A stretch of DNA of 41,957 nt, from NCBI RefSeq assembly GCF_900090105.1, contig NZ_FMDM01000026.1, positions 1 to 41,957 of the forward strand, in the 5' to 3' direction. This DNA comes from Micromonospora humi (lineage in GTDB: Bacteria; Actinomycetota; Actinomycetes; Mycobacteriales; Micromonosporaceae). The notes under the pieces were generated by a model, which was given only the letters and a program-made list of their open reading frames with translations, had not been told where the DNA came from and did not search any database. The translations under genes were made by a program, and so were the position numbers. Below are positions 36,882-41,957 of this stretch, piece after piece. How positions within the stretch are numbered: the stretch's first letter is position 1; every line of letters starts with the position of its first letter.

Positions 36882-38218
36882 CGCTTGAGCAGCCGGCGGG
36901 CGTCGGCCACGGTCACCACCGAACCGGTGATCAGCACGCCCACGCCCGACAGCTCGCCCGGCACGTCCGACTCGGCCTCGGCCACCGCCGCCTCGATGGC
37001 GTCGGGCATGTCCCGGGCCACCTGCACCCGGTCTGACCCGAAGACCTCCTGCGCCAGCTCGGCCAGCTCGGCAACGGGCATCGCCCGGGGCGAGCTGTTC
37101 TCCGCGACCACGATCGTGTCGAGCACCGGTTCGAGTAGGTCGAGCAGCCCGGCCGCGTCCTTGTCACCGAGCACCGCCAGCACGCCGACCAGCTTGCTGA
37201 ACGCGAACTCCTCCTGGAGCGCGGCCACCGTGGCGGCCATCCCGTGCGGGTTGTGCGCGCCGTCGAGCAGCACCGTCGGGGCGGTCCGCACCCGTTCCAG
37301 CCGACCGGGGGAGCTGGTCGCGGCGAAGCCCTCCCGGACCGCCTCGATGTCGAGCTGCCGCCGCGCGCCGGCGCCCAGGAACGCCTCCACCGCGGCCAGC
37401 GCCACTGCCGCGTTCTGCGCCTGGTGCGCGCCGTGCAGCGGGATGAAGATCTCCTCGTACACGCCGCCCAGGCCCTGGATGGTGAGCACCTGGCCGCCGA
37501 CCGCGACCGCCCGGCGCATCACCCCGAACTCGGCGCCCTCGCGGGCGACGGTGGCGTTGACCTCGGCGCAGCGTTCCAGGATCGGCCGGGCCGCCTCCTC
37601 CTCCTGCGCCGCCGCGATCACGGTGGCCCCGGGGTGGATGATGCCCGCCTTGTGCAGCGCGATGTCCTCGATCGTGTCGCCGAGCCACTCGGTGTGGTCC
37701 AGCCCGATCGGAGTGATCACGGCGACGCCGGCCTGGATCACGTTCGTCGCGTCCTCGGCGCCGCCCAGCCCGACCTCCACCACCGCGACGTCGACCGGGG
37801 CGTCGGCGAACGTGGCGAACGCCAGCGCCGTGGTCAGGTCGAAGTAGGTCAACGGCTCGGCGGAGCGCTGGTCGACCAGCTCGGCCAGCGGCGCGATCTC
37901 GCGGTACGTCGACACGAACCGCTCCTCGCTCACCGGCTCACCGTCCAGGCTGATCCGCTCCCGGACGGTCTCCAGGTGCGGGCTGGTGTAGCGGCCGGTG
38001 TGCAGCCCGAACGCCCGCAGCAGCGAGTCGATCATCCGGGCCGTCGAGGTCTTGCCGTTGGTGCCGGTCAGGTGGATCGACGGGTACGCCCGCTGCGGGC
38101 TGCCCAGCAGGTCGAGCAGGCTCTCGATCTTCTCCAGCTCGAAGCGCATCCGGGTGAAGCCGCGCGCGTCGAGCGCGGCCTCCACCTCGGCGAACGCGGG
38201 ATCGGTACGGTCACTCAC
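36878..38218 (-). CDS. folC: Bifunctional folylpolyglutamate synthase/dihydrofolate synthase
   Basis: FolC adds glutamate to dihydropteroate and to folates. The 446-residue Mur-ligase-fold protein has P-loop GTNGKTS (52-58), the Omega-loop region RYTSPHLETVRERI, GLGGAEDATN, and the C-terminal HNPHGMAAT. GTG at 38218 overlaps the valS stop by GTGA; a longer open frame upstream is antisense/alternate-frame to valS. Order valS-folC-DUF4233 is the mycobacterial one. Confidence 0.95.
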   Translation of the reverse strand: MSDRTDPAFAEVEAALDARGFTRMRFELEKIESLLDLLGSPQRAYPSIHLTGTNGKTSTARMIDSLLRAFGLHTGRYTSPHLETVRERISLDGEPVSEERFVSTYREIAPLAELVDQRSAEPLTYFDLTTALAFATFADAPVDVAVVEVGLGGAEDATNVIQAGVAVITPIGLDHTEWLGDTIEDIALHKAGIIHPGATVIAAAQEEEAARPILERCAEVNATVAREGAEFGVMRRAVAVGGQVLTIQGLGGVYEEIFIPLHGAHQAQNAAVALAAVEAFLGAGARRQLDIEAVREGFAATSSPGRLERVRTAPTVLLDGAHNPHGMAATVAALQEEFAFSKLVGVLAVLGDKDAAGLLDLLEPVLDTIVVAENSSPRAMPVAELAELAQEVFGSDRVQVARDMPDAIEAAVAEAESDVPGELSGVGVLITGSVVTVADARRLLKR

Positions 38219-40833
38219 GAGTTCAGCGCCCCCAGGGCGGCGTCGATCCGGACCAGATCCGCCTCGGCCACCGCCAGCCGGTCCCGGATCTTCGCGACCA
38301 CCGGCTCGGGCGCCTTGCCGACGAACGCCGGATTGTCCAGCTTCGCCCGCGCCTGGGTGGCCTCCTTCTCGGCCGCCGCCCGGTCCTTGGCGAGCCGGGC
38401 CCGCTCGGCGGCCACGTCGATCGTGCCCCGGGTGTCGAGCGCGACGCTCACCTCGCCGGGCATGGCCAGCGTGGCGCCGGCCTGGAAGTCGTCGCCGGGC
38501 GCGTCGAGCCGGGCCAGCGAGCGGACCAGCGGCTCGTGCGCCGCGATGCCCGCGCCGGTCAGGCCGTCGAGCCGGGCGGCGACCCGCTGGGTCGGCCGCA
38601 GCCCCTGGTCCGACCGGAACCGTCGGACCTCGGTCACCACCCGCTGGAGCGTGGCGACCTCCGCCTCCGCGGCGTCGTCGATTCCGGTACGGTCGGCGAC
38701 CGGCCAGGCCGCCGTCAGCACGGTCTCGCCGCCGTTGAGCGCGGTCCACAGCTCGTCGGTGACGAACGGGATCACCGGGTGCAGCAGCCGCAGGAGCTGG
38801 TCCAGCACGTGCCCCAGCACCCGCCGGGTGGCCTCCGCCGCCGGCCCGCCCTCGACGAGCACCGGCTTGCTCAGCTCCACGTACCAGTCGCAGACGTCGT
38901 CCCAGGCGAAGTGGTAGAGCAGGTCACAGACCTTGGCGAACTCGTACGCCTCGAACTGCTCGTCGACCTCGGCGGTGACGTGCGCCAGCCGGGACAGGAT
39001 CCACCTGTCGACGGTCGAGAGGCTGCCGGCGTCCGGCAGCGGACCGTCGGCATGCGCGCCGTTGAGCAGCGCGAACCGGGTGGCGTTCCACAGCTTGTTG
39101 CAGAAGTTGCGGGAGCCCTGGCACCACTCCTCGCTGACCGGCACGTCCTGGCCGGGGTTGGCGCCCCGGGCCAGCGTGAACCGGGTGGCGTCGGCGCCGA
39201 ACCGGTCGATCCAGTCCAGCGGGTCCACCACGTTGCCGAACGACTTCGACATCTTCTTGCCGTGCTCGTCGCGGACCATGCCGTGCAGCGCCACCACGTC
39301 GAACGGCTGCACGCCGTCCATCGCGTACAGGCCGAACATCATCATCCGGGCGACCCAGAAGAACAGGATGTCGTAGCCGGTGACCAGGACGCTGGTCGGG
39401 TAGAACTTCGCCAGGTCCGGCGTCTGCTCCGGCCAGCCGAGGGTGGAGAACGGCCAGAGGCCGCTGGAGAACCAGGTGTCCAGCACGTCCTCGTCCTGCC
39501 GCCAGCCCTCGCCGGTCGGCGGCGCCTCGTCCGGGCCGACGCAGACGATCTCGCCGGCCGGGCCGTACCAGACCGGAATGCGGTGGCCCCACCACAGCTG
39601 CCGCGAGATGCACCAGTCGTGCATGTTGTCGACCCAGGCGAAGTAGCGCTTGGCCAGCTCGGCCGGCTCGATCTTCACCCGGCCGTCGCGTACCGCGTCG
39701 CCGGCCGCCTTGGCCAGCGGCCCGGTGTTGACGAACCACTGCAGCGACAGCCGCGGCTCGACGGTCGTCTTGCACCGCGAGCAGTGCCCCACCGCGTGCA
39801 GGTAGGGCCGCTTCTCGGCCACGATCCGGCCCTGCTCGCGCAGCGCCGCCACGATGGCCGGGCGGGCCTCGTAGCGGTCCAGGCCCTGGAACGGTCCGGG
39901 CGCGGTGATGACGCCCCGCTCGTCCATGATCGTCAGCGAGGGCAGGTCGTGCCGCTGGCCGATCTCGAAGTCGTTCGGGTCGTGCGCCGGGGTCACCTTG
40001 ACCATGCCGGTGCCGAAGCTCGGGTCGACGTGCTCGTCGGCGACGATCGGGATCCGCCGGTCGGTGAGCGGCAGCGCCACCTCGGTGCCGATCAGGTGCC
40101 GGTAGCGCTCGTCGTCCGGGTGCACCGCGACCGCGGTGTCGCCGAGCATGGTCTCGGCCCGGGTGGTGGCCACCACGACCTCGTCGCCGTAGCGGATCGA
40201 GATCAGTTCGCCCTCGTCGTCGGTGTGCTCGACCTCGATGTCGGAGAGCGCGGTGAGGCAGCGCGGGCACCAGTTGATGATCCGGTTGGCCCGGTAGATC
40301 AGGCCGTCGTCGAAGAGCTTCTTGAACATGGTCTGCACGGCCCGGGAGAGGCCCTCGTCCATGGTGAAGCGCTCGCGGTCCCAGTCGACGGCGTCGCCGA
40401 GCCGGCGCATCTGGCCGAGGATCGCGCCGCCGGACTCGGCCTTCCACCGCCAGACCCGCTCGACGAACTTCTCCCGCCCCAGGTCGTGCCGGGAGAGCCC
40501 TTCACCGGCGAGCTGCCGCTCGACCAGGTTCTGGGTGGCGATGCCGGCGTGGTCCATGCCGGGCAGCCACAGCGCCTCGTAACCCTGCATCCGCTTGCGC
40601 CGGGTGAGCGCGTCCATCAGCGTGTGCTCGAACGCGTGGCCCATGTGCAGCGAGCCGGTGACGTTGGGCGGCGGGATGACGATGGCGAAGGGCGGCTTGT
40701 CGCTCTGCGCCGACGCCCGGAAGTGCCCGCCGGCTACCCACTGCTCGTACCGTCGCTGCTCTACCTCGCCGGGCTGGTACTGGCCGGCAAGGGTCGGGGC
40801 GTCGGGGCGTCGGGCATCCAGTCTCTCGGTCAC
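38215..40833 (-). CDS. valS: Valyl-tRNA synthetase
   Basis: The 872-residue class Ia synthetase has IPPPNVTGSLHMGHAFEHTL (HMGH at 63-66), KMSKS in GKKMSKSFGNV near residue 524, the editing domain between them (TTRAETMLGDTAVAV), the tRNA-binding helices, and the C-terminal coiled coil (LAKDRAAAEKEATQARAKL). Start GTG at 40833; the ribosome site is weak (CCAGG directly adjacent), so a slightly later start is conceivable. It is divergent from the gene at 40903 across 69 bp. Confidence 0.96.
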   Translation of the reverse strand: MTERLDARRPDAPTLAGQYQPGEVEQRRYEQWVAGGHFRASAQSDKPPFAIVIPPPNVTGSLHMGHAFEHTLMDALTRRKRMQGYEALWLPGMDHAGIATQNLVERQLAGEGLSRHDLGREKFVERVWRWKAESGGAILGQMRRLGDAVDWDRERFTMDEGLSRAVQTMFKKLFDDGLIYRANRIINWCPRCLTALSDIEVEHTDDEGELISIRYGDEVVVATTRAETMLGDTAVAVHPDDERYRHLIGTEVALPLTDRRIPIVADEHVDPSFGTGMVKVTPAHDPNDFEIGQRHDLPSLTIMDERGVITAPGPFQGLDRYEARPAIVAALREQGRIVAEKRPYLHAVGHCSRCKTTVEPRLSLQWFVNTGPLAKAAGDAVRDGRVKIEPAELAKRYFAWVDNMHDWCISRQLWWGHRIPVWYGPAGEIVCVGPDEAPPTGEGWRQDEDVLDTWFSSGLWPFSTLGWPEQTPDLAKFYPTSVLVTGYDILFFWVARMMMFGLYAMDGVQPFDVVALHGMVRDEHGKKMSKSFGNVVDPLDWIDRFGADATRFTLARGANPGQDVPVSEEWCQGSRNFCNKLWNATRFALLNGAHADGPLPDAGSLSTVDRWILSRLAHVTAEVDEQFEAYEFAKVCDLLYHFAWDDVCDWYVELSKPVLVEGGPAAEATRRVLGHVLDQLLRLLHPVIPFVTDELWTALNGGETVLTAAWPVADRTGIDDAAEAEVATLQRVVTEVRRFRSDQGLRPTQRVAARLDGLTGAGIAAHEPLVRSLARLDAPGDDFQAGATLAMPGEVSVALDTRGTIDVAAERARLAKDRAAAEKEATQARAKLDNPAFVGKAPEPVVAKIRDRLAVAEADLVRIDAALGALNS

Positions 40834-40902
40834 CCTGGAAGTCTACGGAGGGCTTTCGGAGACCCGACGTGCGCCACCGGTGATTCGCGTACGGTGGCGG
40901 AC

Positions 40903-41580
40903 ATGTCCGACGCGCATCTCACCGAGCGCCCGGTCGACGGGGGCAACGGTCCGGTCGAGTTGACCGACGAACCGATCCGACTCAGCCGCCGCGATCCGGC
41001 TCAGGAGTCCGAACGGCAGCCCGTGTCCCGGCGCCGGAAGATCGTGCTGGCCGCAGCCCTTGTGGTGGGTCTCGCCGGCGCCGCCGCGCTCGGCACCGCC
41101 GGTTGGCGGGTCTACCAGGAGAAGGACACCCAGCTCAGCCAGCCGTCCGGGGTGGCCGGGCTCACCCGCGACGACAGCGATCGGGCTCGCAGCACCGCCG
41201 AGTACCTGCGCGACGGGTTCGCCGCCGACATCGACCTGGACCGCAGCTTCGGCACGGTCTACAGCGACCCGGCGGACGCGAAGCGCTCGGTGTTGCTGTT
41301 CGGTGGCACCACGTTGCTCTGGCAGCCCGAGCGAGACCTGGACACCCTGTTCGACCTGATGGCCGACGAGACCGGCAGGGTGGCCGATCTCCGCGAGGTC
41401 GACGCCGGTCGCCTGGGCGGCGTGATGAAGTGCGGCCGGACGAGCGGCGACGGCGGCGACTTCGCGGTCTGCGGGTGGGCCGACCACGGAAGTGTCGCGA
41501 TGGGGATGTTCCCGGGTCGCCCGGTCGACGATGCCGCGGCGCTGTTCCGGCAGATCCGCGAGGGCGTCCAGCGTCGCTGA
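40903..41580 (+). CDS. Single-pass membrane protein, paralogue of the Pro-rich protein's extracytoplasmic domain
   Basis: A 225-residue protein: a short cytoplasmic region ending in SRRRK, one membrane helix (45-70), a linker and an external domain (95-225). The domain shares LFGGTTLLWQPE-like and Cys177-x12-Cys190-x3-DHGS (194-197) signatures, and a final helix with RQIREGV, with the C-terminal domain of the protein at 26791 (RCAVG..., VCTSVDHGS, LRQQVV). I do not know a family name. The two Cys may form a disulfide outside the cell. Divergent from valS, followed by a strong terminator before the rRNA operon end. Confidence 0.82.
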   Translation: MSDAHLTERPVDGGNGPVELTDEPIRLSRRDPAQESERQPVSRRRKIVLAAALVVGLAGAAALGTAGWRVYQEKDTQLSQPSGVAGLTRDDSDRARSTAEYLRDGFAADIDLDRSFGTVYSDPADAKRSVLLFGGTTLLWQPERDLDTLFDLMADETGRVADLREVDAGRLGGVMKCGRTSGDGGDFAVCGWADHGSVAMGMFPGRPVDDAAALFRQIREGVQRR

Positions 41581-41601
41581 CGCGATTTCCGGGTCCGGAC
41601 G

Positions 41602-41639
41602 CAATTCAGGGCCACCCCTGACGGGGTGGCCCTGAATTG
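41602..41639. terminator. 17-bp perfect bidirectional hairpin
   Basis: CAATTCAGGGCCACCCC-tgac-GGGGTGGCCCTGAATTG lies between the 3' end of the gene at 40903 and the 3' end of the 5S rRNA gene. The AT-rich ends give short A/T tracts on both sides. It is probably the rRNA operon terminator shared with the protein gene. Confidence 0.92.
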
Positions 41640-41647
41640 AAAGATTG

Positions 41648-41764
41648 TCCGGCGGTGTCCTACTCTCCCACACCCTCCCGAGTGCAGTACCATCGGCGCT
41701 GGAGGGCTTAGCTTCCGGGTTCGGAATGTGACCGGGCGTTTCCCCTCCGCCATGACCGCCGTAA
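41648..41764 (-). rRNA. rrf: 5S ribosomal RNA
   Basis: The minus strand reads GTTACGGCGGTCATGGCGGA, then CGGTCACATTCCGAACCCGG, AAGCTAAGCCCTCCAGCGCC and GTACTGCACTCGGGAGGGTG, ending GGACACCGCCGGA. These are conserved 5S segments with complementary ends. Ends are set within about 2 nt by the terminal helix. Confidence 0.95.
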
Positions 41765-41844
41765 CTCTATGAACATGTCAAACACACACACACTTTTCGT
41801 GGGGTGTTCGCTGGTTCAGAGTTGCACAGTGGACGCGTAGCAGC

Positions 41845-41957
41845 TTGGTAGTCAAGTCCTCGGCCTATTAGTACCGGTCAACTGAACCCGTTACCGGGCT
41901 TACATTTCCGGCCTATCAACCCAGTCGTCTAGCTGGGGGCCTTACCCCACAATGTGG
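41845..41957 (-). rRNA. rrl: 23S ribosomal RNA, 3' end (partial)
   Basis: The minus strand ends with AGTTGACCGGTACTAATAGG then CCGAGGACTTGAC, the conserved 3' end of actinobacterial 23S rRNA; the gene continues beyond the window. The 3' boundary is approximate. The 80-bp spacer to 5S (41765-41844) has a CA-repeat and AT-rich section and no tRNA. Confidence 0.93.

Noticed and set aside
38536..40902. Plus-strand open frame running into the gene at 40903
   Set aside because: Antisense to valS; the real gene starts at ATG 40903 after a divergent intergenic region.
41776..41800. CA-dinucleotide repeat in the 23S-5S spacer
   Set aside because: Too short to be informative; ordinary spacer variation.
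1..41957. CRISPR array, tRNA genes or biosynthetic gene cluster
   Set aside because: No regularly spaced direct repeats, no cloverleaf with conserved TTCGA arm, and no PKS, NRPS or terpene genes were seen.

Overview
The window is very GC-rich chromosomal DNA from an actinomycete, most likely a member of the Micromonosporaceae (Micromonospora-like). Reasons: strong G/C third-position bias with many GTG starts and 4-bp ATGA/GTGA gene overlaps; actinobacterial families (DUF397, DUF3618, DUF4383, DUF4233, mycosin); an actinobacterial translational T-box in front of ileS; and gene content in the order of the Mycobacterium tuberculosis Rv2414c-Rv2448c block (comEC, comEA, degV, phosphatase, rsfS, nadD ... 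obg, rpmA, rplU, rne, ndk, DUF4233, folC, valS). The genus is inferred from pattern, not measured.

Left edge (1-2.2 kb): comEC is cut inside a conserved motif, and directly behind the break an ORF running off the window begins like a large serine recombinase, so an integrated element seems to occupy comEC. comEA, a pair of DnaA-box-like repeats and a lower-GC hairpin follow. 2.2-5.9 kb: a compact minus-strand run nadD - rsfS - histidine phosphatase - degV - SDR oxidoreductase. 5.9-9.2 kb: pepN, a DUF397 gene and a small Cys/His-rich ORF. 9.4-13.9 kb: a CYP152-type peroxygenase, a three-gene envelope/stress-type operon (DUF3618, holin-X-like, Pro/Gly-rich), a DUF4383 membrane protein and a GNAT acetyltransferase. 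13.9-20 kb: obg, rpmA, rplU, a small lipoprotein and rne.

20.1-34.5 kb is material that sits between rne and ndk, which are adjacent in M. tuberculosis: a DUF2344 protein and its usual partner, a TIGR03960-type radical SAM protein, separated here by a three-gene type VII secretion-like module (WXG100-like small protein, large Gly-rich protein, mycosin protease); then a Pro-rich single-pass membrane protein, a plsC acyltransferase, ileS with its T-box, and an ECF41 sigma factor with its carboxymuconolactone-decarboxylase partner. 34.5-41.6 kb: ndk, a membrane-VOC fusion, DUF4233, folC, valS and a second single-pass membrane protein whose extracytoplasmic domain is paralogous to that of the Pro-rich protein. 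The window ends in the 3' end of an rRNA operon (5S and the end of 23S, minus strand).

The most unusual signals are: a family of six ~50-58 bp palindromic GGGGCCCC elements scattered between genes, two of which supply the stop codon of the neighbouring gene; the comEC/serine-integrase junction; the paired membrane proteins with a shared Cys-x12-Cys-x3-DHGS signature; the type VII-like cassette between two radical-SAM-linked genes; and a probable ATC start codon.
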